Positions 22,032 through 33,084 of a stretch of DNA of 64,000 bases are shown one piece after another. The stretch is from Tricholoma matsutake. Lineage: Eukaryota > Basidiomycota > Agaricomycetes > Agaricales > Tricholomataceae. The stretch covers positions 2,108,001 to 2,172,000 of the forward strand of contig AP026538.1 of NCBI GenBank assembly GCA_026075535.2, written 5' to 3'. The position numbers were made by a program, and so were the translations under genes. How positions within the stretch are numbered: position 1 is the first letter of the stretch; each line of letters opens with the position of its first letter. The notes beneath the pieces are model-generated. The model searched no databases and was not told the DNA's origin. It saw only the letters and a list, made by a program, of their open reading frames with translations.

Positions 22032-23213
22032 TAGGGCTGCACACTGTACTGTCTGATGGGTATGGCCATACAATTTATGGTCAGGTGATGGGTATGGTTC
22101 AACCGTCCACCATCCATCTAGCCTGCTCAGCAGATCTCCAATGGCTATGGGACAGGTACGGAGACAGCTGTAGTACAATAGATGGAAGTAGATGGCTCAT
22201 ATATACAGATATTTTTGTATTCTAACCACCATGTTATAGTAGTAGTTATGTACAACTAATTTCAACTACAGCATTGACAATAACACTCATTTGCATGATG
22301 GAGCTATAATACAAGTATTGAAAAAATAATTAGATTAATCTCGTGACATTAAATACATCATGGTGGACTAGGAGGGGGGAAACTAATAAAAAGAAAAACC
22401 TCCCTCAACAAGATGCGAAGGAGTCTGGACAAGGGAGCACACTGGCCTCCCCATGGTCATCCACGGACCATGTTATCCCACTGTTATCGGCCCATCACCC
22501 TCATCCTGTGGGTTTCCTGGTCATCATCCATGTCATTATCAACACCCAGGCTATTCCATATGCATGAGTAGCATCCCCCATTCGCTATGGAGAGGGCTGT
22601 GTTGTCATCATGGGTGCGTCCTTGGGAGTTGGTGGTTGTAATGCCTGTTTTTCGCATCCCGTGGCCCTGGGTAACCCTCTTCCCCATCCCTCTGTGAACA
22701 GCTGTGGTGCTTACAGCAGTGGTGGGCACTGAGTCATTGTCTAGAGGTGTGGCAGTCAGTGGTGATTGTAGAGTGGGCAGATGGGTGGTGCATACCTCAC
22801 GGGCCTCCCTCTTCCCACTGTTGTCTCTGCTTCCATCAAGCCCTTATGTCAGGCATGTTGGGCATTGGTGGACCATCATGGGTGGGCACTGGGGAACAGG
22901 TTATGTCCTAAAAAAAGCATTTTAATTAGTTAAAAGAATAAGAATAAAATTGTACCAACATGGGCAAAGGCATAAACATGTGTGACATGGCAGATGGTGA
23001 TCATGTGGTCACAAAAATAGTGTTTGTTTGCAGGTTCCTGTCTAATGCCATCTAACACCGTTGATGGCTGTACTTTGGATGGTATTGGATGGGTAATGTC
23101 CGTCCCATCTACCATCCATCTGGCTGGTAGAGCAGAGCCTTGACGGCACAGGTACAGTAACCATACTATGGGACCATCCATTCTGTACTGTACAGTTACA
23201 GTGTGCAGCCCTA
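22032..23213. mobile_element. hAT-like non-autonomous element
   Basis: Ends TAGGGCTGCACACTGTACTG and, inverted, TAGGGCTGCACACTGTAACT. A perfect 8-bp duplication GTTGTGGT lies at 22024-22031 and 23214-23221. Subterminal sequence rich in GATGGGTATGG and CCATCCATCTGGC is partly mirrored at the two ends. No transposase frame was recognised. Confidence 0.85.
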
Positions 23214-23221
23214 GTTGTGGT

Positions 23222-24545
23222 TATCAGAAAATTAATGTGTGAACAAGTTCTGCGTGAGACACTTATAAGGTAGAGGAGCTCCATAATCATCAAATGTCAT
23301 GTGCTGTGACCGAGTTGTGATGAGGGGCTTAGCAAAATCATGTGATCTGACTCACACTGGATTGGATCCAACTTTCCAAGTTTGTTATGACTGTAATCTT
23401 TCTCTTTTTGTATGCTGGCATGGGTGAGGCCTGACGTGGACACTTGGATGCAACACGTGCTGGCAACGTGTTCTTGAGATTGAATCACATGTACATAATT
23501 TATCTTCCATAAACCCGTAACTATTCAATCATAAATGCATACACCTCATTATACATACTTCTGTCTCCCAAGGAAATTTGGGAGACTAGAAATATAAATT
23601 TATAGGGAAGCACATTTTTGACAAGAGCCCTCTCTTGTTTTGTGATTCAATTTCTATCATTTCGTCATGTAAAATCATGCCAGGTCATATGACATTGGAT
23701 GATTATGGAGTTCCTCTTAGAGACCTTATAATTTGAGGTCAATTTTTTTAACAACCTACACAATCCCCCCAACATGATGTCCAGCATTTGGGTGCCGACA
23801 ACCCCTTGAATTGGCTTAGCCAGCTCAGAGCCGCTCAGCGCCATTGATTGGCTGAAGTGCCTGAGCCACGCCAAAGCCGAGCTGTGGCCTAGTTGTTTGG
23901 CTGTTAGTTGTTCTTTCGTGCTTGCTCTTCTTGATATTTTTTTTCATCGAGCTCTGCCTTCTTGTATTTCTTGACCCCAAGCTTGCAGAGCACTCTTTAT
24001 TCTCATCTCAATATTTCTCAGGAGTCATGAATCATGATATTTAGAGACCATGACTTGACCATGACACCTCCGAAATATTGGACTCGTGGCGCTTGACCTA
24101 GGTATGGGTTGGGTCATTCTTTGGGAAGATCAATGTGATGCTGGGTGTCTGAAAGGCATTGTCTTCCTGCTTTGCTATATTTTCCTTTATTGTTTGTTAT
24201 CTCTGCTCATTTGTTTCATTAGTTCTGTCACCGTTGTCTGTTTTGTTTTGGTCAGTTCAGATTTTCGGATCTGCTTCACATGGAGATTTGATCAGGTGCT
24301 GACAGAAGAAATATGATATTGATCCAGGCATGTATGGTTGACTGTAGAGTTGACCGCCCTACATACAGTAGACATCTTTAATGAATATACATTCTTGAGT
24401 CTCGACAGCTGAATAATGAAATGAATGAATGGAAAAATGTGAGATCATTCAAAACTAGTAGGCAAATGATTAATGAATGAGCAATTAAAGGAGTTGGAAG
24501 ACTTGTACCCCAACAATACCCATTTATATCCTCTCCCCTGATGAT
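23222..24545. other. Intergenic with a MITE fragment, no gene recognised
   Basis: At about 23785-23890 sequence such as AGTGCCTGAGCCAC matches the right part of the hAT MITE at 59737-60296, so a truncated relative is present. The rest shows no coding region I can support. Confidence 0.45.
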
Positions 24546-24794
24546 TTAAGAACAAAAGATTGCATAGCTCTGGTACTGAGCAGGGTTGGTGAAAATACAA
24601 GTTCCAGTGGTATCAGTATCGAGGCTCTGGACAATGCCCCCTTGCTGGTTGTTCTCAGGGTACAAGTTGACATGGCAATTGCCAAGAGCCTCAGTGATGA
24701 TGATGGAGGCTTGGATCGGGTTGAAGTTGCCACTGCAGGATTGGCCAGGGGATAGGTTGCAGGAGATGGTCGTTCCTGATCCGCATGCTGTCAT
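24546..24794 (-). CDS. Small cysteine-rich secreted-type protein, last exon only
   Basis: The frame gives about 80 residues with six cysteines (TACGSG, ISCNL, QSCSGN, GNCHV, GTCIF, and a C-terminal FCS). Just upstream on the minus strand is TTCTATGACAG, a good 3' splice site, so the ATG at 24794 probably lies in an intron/exon junction and the real start, with any signal peptide, was in an upstream exon. I could not find that exon; the hairpin-rich repeat block from about 25060 may have displaced it. Size and cysteine count suggest a small secreted protein, but this is inference. Confidence 0.4.
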   Translation of the reverse strand: MTACGSGTTISCNLSPGQSCSGNFNPIQASIIITEALGNCHVNLYPENNQQGGIVQSLDTDTTGTCIFTNPAQYQSYAIFCS

Positions 24795-25059
24795 AGAACA
24801 ACGAAAAAAGATAGAATTTACTTAGATTTTAAGCTAGTACATCAGCAAAATCAAAGGTTGACTTATTTAGCTTATTTAGCTTAGAGTCCAATTAAGGAAA
24901 TTAAGCCATATTAAGGAGAATAAGTACAATTTTTTCTTTAAAATTGATGACCAGTCAAGCAGATATAATCTATTAAGCGGATAAGTGACATTTCAGCAAA
25001 TAAAGGCTGTAAGAAGCTTGTAAGTCCTTAAGGCCCTAAGGACTGCTTGACTTATGTTC

Positions 25060-26240
25060 GAAATTTCTTCCAAGTCCCTCGGCATTTCCTGAAAATGGAA
25101 ATTCACGTGTTCATCATGCAACCACGACATGTCATCATCAACCATGTCTGCCAGGTCATCACCACCTGTTGATGCCACCAATGCCATCGCTGCTGTCCTC
25201 CCTCTCTCCTCCCTCCACTACCACCACCGGTTTGTAAACATCCACACCCAATGCACCCATAGCTGCCACCTCGCCAGCAAATGATGGAAATGGGCCGCAT
25301 CGCACACAAAACAGGCACAGATGACGTTTTCTTTTTCCTGCTTTTTTTTTTGGGCTTCAACTAACATATAATAATTTATAGGTTCTAACAGTATTATAAT
25401 GACAATGAAAAAAAGAAGCACCCACGCCTGACAAACAATGATGAGAAGACAGGAACAGCAAAACCACGCCACCATGACCACCACAGCACCCCCAACCAGT
25501 GCCGAAAGCAAGTGCTCACAGGGTGGAAATGGGGAGCAGCCTGGACAGATGGAGAAGACAGGGAGACAACAATGAGGGAGAACAAAAAAGGGCCCAAGTG
25601 ACATCATTGATGTCTCTTGGGCTATAGGTATCTTTTCTGTTCTTTTCCCATTTTGTTTTCTTGTTAACAAATATTTTTAGGTACAAACCTGTGATTTTGA
25701 CTATGACAATGACTACCGGCCCCACCTGCCCCCCCACCACTTTTGTGGGGGGGTGGCCGGGAGGTAGCAAGGACCAGCGATGACAATGACCAGGAGGGCT
25801 AGCACCCACAATGAGGATGCCAACAACGGACAACCCAACAACAGGGATGCAAATAGGTGCAGGCAGCAGGGGAAGGGTGATGAGGGGCACAAACAATGTC
25901 TATTGTTGTTTGAGCCCCAGGTAATTTTTTTCCATGTTTGCTTCTTTTTTTTTCATTCCACTTATCAACTCTTTAACTTCTAGGTTTTACTGTGCTGTAT
26001 CTACAGAAAACCGCCACCACCACCCTGCACCACCTCCACAAGCCACTGCTCATGGGGAACAGGAATGGGACAACAATGACGGGGATGGGACAATGACAAG
26101 GATGACGAAACAAGGCCGGGGACATGAGGAGTGCAGGACGGAGACAGCAGGGGTCACCACGACATGCTGACGACAGGATCTGAATCGTTTTTTTATCTAT
26201 GTTGTATGCCCACCCCCCTCGCATCTTGCATGAGGAGGGT
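25060..26240 (+). repeat. Hairpin-intron repeat block, ends not found
   Basis: Contains the same modules as the MULE-like family: CAC/CCACCACC-rich stretch, two hairpin-intron cassettes (25590-25680 and about 25877-25983), GAGC-type hairpins and a GC-clamp hairpin near 26210-26240. Neither inverted-repeat end nor tRNA-like module was found, so the carrier element is unknown. Confidence 0.6.
25590..25680 (+). other. Hairpin-intron cassette (type ii)
   Basis: GGCCCAAG...CTTGGGC stem at about 25590-25622, TATAG, then a GTATCT donor at 25628 and TTTTTAG acceptor at 25680 (53 nt). Confidence 0.6.
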
Positions 26241-27167
26241 TAGTTAGCGGTGATGATGTATGTATGTAGTATACTCTATTTCAATAGCCAAATATATATT
26301 CTTTATGATTCAAATGTCTCCTTAAATGTCTTCTTAATTTCCTTATTGACATGGCTAGGCAGCCCCCTGAGAGCTGATACTTGCAGAAAAGCAGTTTAAG
26401 CAGCAATATAAGGATAAATTATTGCCATTTGCAACAAAGTTGGCGGTCGCATGATTTCATTGAATTTTCACACATATGAGCCGCAAATCTTCTGCGAGCC
26501 ATATCTCAACAATGAGCCCACATTTCTGCAAGATCTTGGTGTCTATTTTGCACTACTAAGCTAGCTCTAGAGCACCCCGCAATTCGCTTATTTTTTAGTT
26601 GAGTTTTACAAATTCTAGTTTGAGTCCAGCCAAAAATACATGTGCAACCAATATCTCAAGAACCAATAGTCAGAAAAATAGGCCGACAGTGGGAGACTGT
26701 CATGGATAGTGTAGTCTAAGGTGCCCCATATGAAAATATGGGATTATACAGTGTTGTGGCCACTTTCAAGAGGTCTGTTTGCCAATATCACCCAAACAGG
26801 AACTTCTGCACCCGGTCCATTCTCTACTGCTCATTTTCATACCACTCACTCCATTTACAACACTCATTTCCACTCCTTATATATTTATTCTACTCTACTT
26901 TATGGGAAGTCAAAAAACAGCCATGTGGCACAGGGGATCCTTGACCTCGGTGATTTGTTATCACTCACAGCAGACAAGGTCTTAGAGCTATCTGGTCCTC
27001 CAATGAACTATGGCACAACCAACCGTCTCATGATGTTTGCACAGGAGGACCACAGTGAACTTCGGAGTCAGGCAAAAAAAGTACGTTTGAATTGAATCAG
27101 GTTATTATTTTGGAACTATAATTTGGAAATTTTAATGCATAATACATTTATTAGTTAATGTCGTATT
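26241..27167. other. Mostly featureless; weak plus-strand reading frame
   Basis: A plus-strand frame at 26721-27092 ends in a plausible coding stretch (GILDLGDLLSLTADKVLELSG in part) next to a GTACGT that could be a donor. I do not recognise it and no flanking exon is visible. Confidence 0.25.
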
Positions 27168-27470
27168 TTATATATACCCACAATGATGAAAAAACCCTTG
27201 AGCATCATCAGAAGTCACAGAAAATGCTGCCTCAAAGAGATGGACATAAACATAAGTGTCATCAAAGTTCTGATCAACATCTCAACAACCAAGGACTCCA
27301 TGATGTCGAACATAGGCCTTGATTACAGAAAAGGCAAGCTCAATAGGGTTATAATCAGGGGAATATGGGGGAAGAAATAGAACATGCATCCCACTAGTAG
27401 AAAAGATTAGAAAAGATATTGAGAATCAGAGCATTTGAACATACCGCTCCTCAATCAGTTCAACAATATG
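27168..27470 (-). pseudogene. Tc1/mariner-type transposase, C-terminal fragment
   Basis: Minus-strand frame with the DDE_3 signature [20 protein letters not shown], ending at TAA 27168. A 51-bp intron (27394-27444, GTATGT...CTACTAG) separates it from IVELIEER, so the catalytic-domain end spans two exons. The upstream part is missing: the truncated MULE-like element begins at about 27471. Only the last third of the catalytic domain remains. Confidence 0.75.
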
Positions 27471-28281
27471 TGGGTGGGCTGGTGGTGTTGTCATTCCCTG
27501 CCATCATCGTCGCCATTAGCAGCAACTCTCCCCCATGTGAGCAATTGCTTGCACTGGTGGGAGTGGGTGCTGGGTTGTGGTCTTGTCATTGTTCTTCATC
27601 TGGTGGTTTGGGGGTCATTGTGCTGCTACAGTATAGATATAACCTATAATTGATGAAAAAATGTGTTAGCTTAAAGAAAACATGAGAAAAGAAAAAAGAA
27701 AAAACTCACCTGGGGCCCAATCAACTCTATTGTCATTTGGGCCCATTTCATCATGTGCTGGCATGGGACCCATGGCTGTGGGGTGTTCAGGGGGCAGTGG
27801 TGGCAGCGGGATGCAGGAGGGAGGTGGTGGCATTGAGTGGTGGTGGTGGTGGTTGGTGATGATCAATGATGAGCTGGGATCATTGTTGGTGACACAGCTG
27901 TGTTGATTTGTCATCACAGCTGGGGCGGTACATAGAGAGATAAAACTATTTACCTGTAATGATACTTTAGTCTAACGGTTATATTGTTGCCTTCATTGTA
28001 CTTTATCATGTGACTACAAGGGTTCAATCCCTGCAGTAGCCACTGATTTTTCAGTCAATTATATAAGCAACTTGGACAGTCCTAGGACTGTACAAGTGCT
28101 GGTCCACTCGTACTCTGCTCAGATGCTTGGACAGTCCAGGGACCCAGCTTGGACTGGACATCTAGTTTGGCAGGACTTTCAGCCAACAAAATCTGAGCAA
28201 AGTCCTAGGACTGTCCTCGGTATGTCCGAGTGTCTGAGCAGAGTCCACTTGGATTGGGGGGGGGGGGGAGTGTAAAGACCT
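27471..28281 (-). mobile_element. MULE-like element fragment (AGGTC half)
   Basis: The right end GGGGAGTGTAAAGACCT is intact at 28281. The left boundary is abrupt at about 27471 inside sequence matching 40885-40935. It carries a minus-strand hairpin-intron cassette near 27640-27750, a CAC-repeat stretch and one tRNA-like module (27961-28041). The CCAACATTG after 28281 has no matching duplication on the left. Confidence 0.7.
27961..28041 (+). other. tRNA-like pol III module, faces right
   Basis: A-box-like TAGTCTAACGGTTA (27968-27981) and B-box GGGTTCAATCCC (28020-28031). Confidence 0.65.
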
Positions 28282-31200
28282 CCAACATTGCCATCCACAA
28301 ACTAGCACAGGCAATGATCCTACTTGCTGCAATGCCACAGAAGTATGATTCATTATCCACCATGGTCCTTAACATGGTTGCTACTAGTGCCTTGACATTC
28401 AAACATGTCAAGGACTCCATTGTCGCTGAAGCCTCTAGGCACACAGCAGTTGGAAAGCCGACTGGCCCACTTCAGGCCAATAAGCTTTCTGCTGTCAAAC
28501 GCAAGGGCAAGAACCCCAAGTGGCAGCCCAAAGAAGAGCAAGACAACAATGGAGAGTCATCCCAAAAGCATGGATGACACGGGGACAGAAAGACTAAGGA
28601 GGATAAGCCCAAAGAGAAGCATACCTACTGCCTCCAGTGCCTTTACCATCATAAATGGTAATGGCACCATCATACCACTGATGCTGCTCATTCAGTGCAT
28701 TGAACAGTGTGACCACACTCCCACAAGGGACCCTTGCCGCTGACTGCCTGCACAGGGATATATGGGTGCAGCTTCTACCTCTCATTTGGTTTACGCCGAA
28801 TATCAGCATGCTTGAGACACCCTTGAGCAAATGCAACTTCTGTGCAGTGGGAAAATCTGCAACTGCTGGAAGAGCACCTGACAGTGTGAGAAGGTAAGAG
28901 AAGGAGGATCAAACCGGAAGAACCAGAAGAGCCTAGAATCATGGAGGTCGAAGACAATACTGTCTCCCTCATTTCAGAGCCTCCAGTCTCTGATGAAGAA
29001 GTGTGGAAGGCCATCGACGAGATGCTCATCAATGAACCACTTGACATTGGTGGATATGATGACAGGTCAGTCTTTTTCCCTGCCACAAGCACTAAGATTA
29101 ATATTCCAATGAATACAGCAAACTTTTCATGTGAAATTTTACTGCTGTTAAATGTATCATGGAATTACCTAGATCTTAATATATGTGTTTTGTGTGCAAA
29201 TGGAAATTGTAAGAAAGGTGCCAACTGAATCATTGATTCAGGTGCATCAAAGCACTTCACTGGTGAAATGAAAGATTTCGCTTCCTATGAACCTTTACTG
29301 AGAAAGGACTCTACCTTGGTTCAAACAGCCACAGGTACTACTCATATAGTAGGAAAGGGAGCAGTCTTCATTAGACATCAGGTAGTATGTCATGGGAAGT
29401 CAGAGACACACAAAACACAATTATACCATGTCTACTACATACCTGAATGTAGTACTCAACTACTTTCAATGGGCATCTTTTTACAAGATGGAAGTGATGT
29501 GCATGGTTCCTCCACACACATTTCTTTTTTTGAGACAGGAAACCCAATAATGGATTGTGTCCCTCTTAGGAGACATGACACAATCTATTGGGCTCAGACT
29601 CATATATTGAGCACCAAGAGGATGAAGGTCATGATGATGTACGTTGCTGATGACTTGACTTGGCATAGGCAACTTGGACACCCATCCAAAGAGGCGCTAG
29701 GGAAAATGCCTAACAGCACCATAAAATTCCCAAGGAATTTAATTATTCCTAAAGACAACATTATATGTCCAGGGTGCGCTGAAGGGAAAATGATGTCAAA
29801 ATCTTTTCCTGAATCAAATTCACAGGCAGAGAAAACCTTTGAATTAATACATTCTGATCTAAAGGAACTCCTGGTACTTTTGTACCACAAACATAAATAC
29901 TTCATTGTATTTCTGGATGACAAAATGTCACATATCTGGACCCAGTGCCTTAGAAAGAAGTCTGACACCACTGCAGTGATCAAACAATTTCTGGCAATGG
30001 CTTTGACCCAGTATGGCACTACAATTGAGTGCTGGTGTGTTGATCCAGGGGGGGAGTTCAAAGATCATGAGCTACAAAATGTGCTCAAGGATTTCAGCAT
30101 CAAAATAGAGATGGCCACACCCACATTCACCAACAGAATGGGCAGGCAGAGTGCACCATAAGGACAATAATGGAAAAGTTGCAAACCCTGTGATTTATTG
30201 CCTATCTACCACAATCATGGTAGGAATGTTGCATTAAACATACAACATACTTATACAACCAAACCCCAATAAGGCACCTGAAATGGCTGACACCTTTTAA
30301 GGACCTGAAACAGGTCCACCCAGATCTAAATCATCTGAAGGTTTTTGGTTGTGGTGCATATGTCTATCTACCCAAGGAAAAATGTCCAACCACATTATCT
30401 CCTTGATCGGAGTTAATGACATACCTTGGATTGAAAGATGGCATTAAAGCATACCATTTCATGTGATGCAATGGCACAATATTCATTGGTGCTGTGGCAC
30501 TATTTGATGAAACATTGTTCCCATGCTGTCCCGGAGCTAAAACTCCTGCCAAGACAGACCTTGGTGATTTTCCACCTCCAGAACCAGAAGATGACGACCA
30601 CTCATCTGGAATGGATGGCGATGATCCTATACTGCCACAAAACCTGCCCCTTCCTCTGTCATCAGAAGATGATGATGATGATGTACCAAGTGAGCAAAAG
30701 GTGCATGAAGATGCAACTGATGCTCCTCCTCTGCTGCCTCCAGTAACCACTGAGAACTTTTGTCCAAGACATGATGATCAACAGGAATGGCAGCAATTGC
30801 CCCACTGATCAGGCAGGCAGAGGAACATCCCAAACCATCCCAGCAATACCTATGGAGAAAAGCAACTCCCCTCTGACATAGAGAGAGACATTGCACATGA
30901 TCAATATTGGAAGAGATCTGTGGGTCAAGATTTGGATCATAACCAAACATGGCCACAATCTCAACAGCAAGAACCAGTTGCTGGACTGAGTTTGGCACCC
31001 CACAAGAGTGTTCCCAATTCCAATAATCAAGAACATGACCCAATGGGGGAACCAGATGAAGCAGGTTAAATCAAAAAGATAACCAAGGAAGGAGGAGATA
31101 AGCTTATTTGCTGGCTGTTATCAAGAGCAGTCACACCATCAAGCGAAATAAGCCAAGTTCCAAACCAATTTCACAATATTGCACACCTACCACAGCAGCA

Positions 31201-31630
31201 GCAACGTGAGTGGAAAGAGGCTTGTTGTGAAGAATTAGAGGCTCTTTGCAAGTGACAAGTCTATGATGTCATTGATCTTCCACATGATCAAAAAATGATC
31301 AAAAATAGATGGGTTTTCTCCATCAAATCGGGTGGAAGAAAACGAGCCAGACTCATGGCCAAAGGCTTTTCACAAGTTGAAGGCATGTATATGACCGGTC
31401 TAGATGTAAAAACTGCATTTTTATACAGCAAACTAGATGAGGAGATCGATATGGATCAATCTGAGAATTTCAGACTCGAGGGAAAAGAGTGCAAAGTAAT
31501 GTGCTTATGCCGAGTATTGTATGGCCTTAAACAGACCTCACTAGCATGGTGGAAAGAGCTAGAGGCATTTATGCGCACCATTGGGTTCATGCATGCCAGC
31601 TCTGATGCCAGCATTTTCATACACAAGGAT
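28282..31630 (+). pseudogene. Ty1/copia gag-pol, 5' part
   Basis: Gag C-terminal part 28284-28577 (LAQAMILLAAMPQKYDSLS), a degraded CLQC zinc knuckle near 28630, protease motif DSGASKH near 29240, gag-pre-integrase domain (WHRQLGHPS, CPGCAEGK), integrase core (HSDLKE, DPGGEF) to a frameshift near 30135, an acidic-proline linker 30540-30800, and the reverse transcriptase start 31290-31630 (NRWVFSIKSGG, LDVKTAFLYSKLDEEI, LYGLKQTSLAW). An internal RT deletion joins GFSQVEG directly to MYMTGLDVKTAF, removing the stretch normally containing the DEIFSPV-like motif. The frame stops at the Ty3 insertion at 31631 and resumes at 43366. The 5' end and 5' LTR are missing. Confidence 0.85.
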
Positions 31631-32306
31631 TGTTAAGACTATTGGTCTTAACTCAAACTTGTCTTCGTTTATTGCACTAGGAGGCTTTCCTAGTGTTTTA
31701 GGCTTTCAGCCTTCACTTGGGTGCTTCCTCAAGTAGTCATGGCTATCCGTACTCAGAGGCTTTCTGAGTAGACCATTCATTTGTGTATCACAGTTGGAGG
31801 CTTTCCAACTGTTAAGTTCGAGTCTATCACAGCTAGGGATTTCCTAGGCTGTTGAGTGTTTGGATTGAGTCTAAGACTGTTGATTGAATTAGGTCAAGCT
31901 AAGGAATACAGGCAGTATTACTGTAGCTTATATATGGTTTCAGAGATGTCTATCATCCAATCGGAATGTGAGATCCTTGTCAAGTAATAATAGAGAGAAC
32001 AATAGAACAACAAGCCTCATGCCTAGCATTAGGCATCTGATGTCATGGAGTGCTGCAGTGCAGCATGTCAAAGAACAATAGAAGATAAGCCTCATGCCAA
32101 GCATGAGGTGTCCAATGTCACAGATCTGATGTCAAGGGTCCGATGTCATGGAATGTTGCGGTGCAGCATGTCAGTTGACAGCAGTCAGATCAGGGAGTGG
32201 GTCTCCATCGGAGTGAGTCGTGTTGAGTCAGAAAGGAAAAATGAAGTACCCGGCCTTGCCAGCGTACGTCTGGTCATCCTGGGTTACAAAAACAAAAATT
32301 GTAACA
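31631..32306 (-). repeat. 3' LTR of chromovirus
   Basis: 676 bp, same length as the partner at 42690-43365 and about 95 percent identical by eye, mostly C/T and G/A differences. Contains a minus-strand TATATAAG promoter-like box near 31928 and a series of hairpins at 31632-31860 with GGCTT in the loops. Confidence 0.9.
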
Positions 32307-32763
32307 TCACCCTCTCTCTATCTTTGAAGTCACTGACTTCGATCAAAATCTTTTCCTCTTCACTAATCAGGAGGTGGGGCAGGGTCGTGGGGCATGATGG
32401 AGGAATAAATCATGTCCAAACTCAGACCATAATTGGATTCTTCTTGTTTGTGCTGCCTCGGGCAGTGGCGTCAACGAGTCGGTGGTGTCATTAGAAAGGG
32501 GGTTCTCCATAGGGCGTTGTAAAATGGAGAATTTGATGTGTGTAATTGGGGGTTCAGGTCTTGGTCAAAAGATTGCATAAAGGCAGAATGCAAAGGTAAG
32601 GGCTGTTGCAACAGCTAGGATCGTGCCAACGACGATGGCGAGAATCTCTATTCCAGTGAGCATGGTTCATCTTGTCATGCCATCATGGGTTCATCTTTTT
32701 CTTTTCTAGAGGTGGTTTCTCTGTAGTCAGTTTGGTGGGTGTTTTGGTCTTGGTTTCTACAGG

Positions 32764-33076
32764 TCATCGCTGTTTATATGCCCCTAGGATTGTCTTGGCA
32801 TGTTTCAGGTTTCCCTCGGGCTCCCATGAGTTCTCTGAGGTTGGGTATCCAACCCACTTCACTAAGAAGTGCATGGTCTTTCCTTTCTTCTTGTGTCCGA
32901 TGATCGCTTCCACCTCGTACTCCAATTCGCCTTCTATCAGGTTGGGCGGTGGTTCTGGGAAGTTTGGCCCATGTGTCTCAGTTTCTTTGTATGGGGAAAG
33001 AAGTGCCGCGTGGAATACAGGGTGTATTTTCCACTGTTCTGGCAACTTCAGTCGATAGGAGAGTGGGCTCAGGACC
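32764..33076 (-). pseudogene. Chromovirus integrase end and chromodomain
   Basis: The frame from IEKVLSPLSYRLKLP (integrase GPY/F-like module) through HPVFHAALLSPYKE to a chromodomain (YEVEAIIGHKK, FLVKWVGYP, NSWEPEGNL), ending at TAG/TGA near 32764. Chromodomains of this element type bind modified histones and direct integration to heterochromatin. The upstream integrase lies beyond the hAT-like element at 33085-34699. Confidence 0.85.
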
Positions 33077-33084
33077 TTCTCAAT

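Noticed and set aside
24086..24316. Plus-strand frame with a hydrophobic stretch, possible membrane protein
   Set aside because: No splice context, no homology recognised and AT-rich sequence gives hydrophobic codons by chance.
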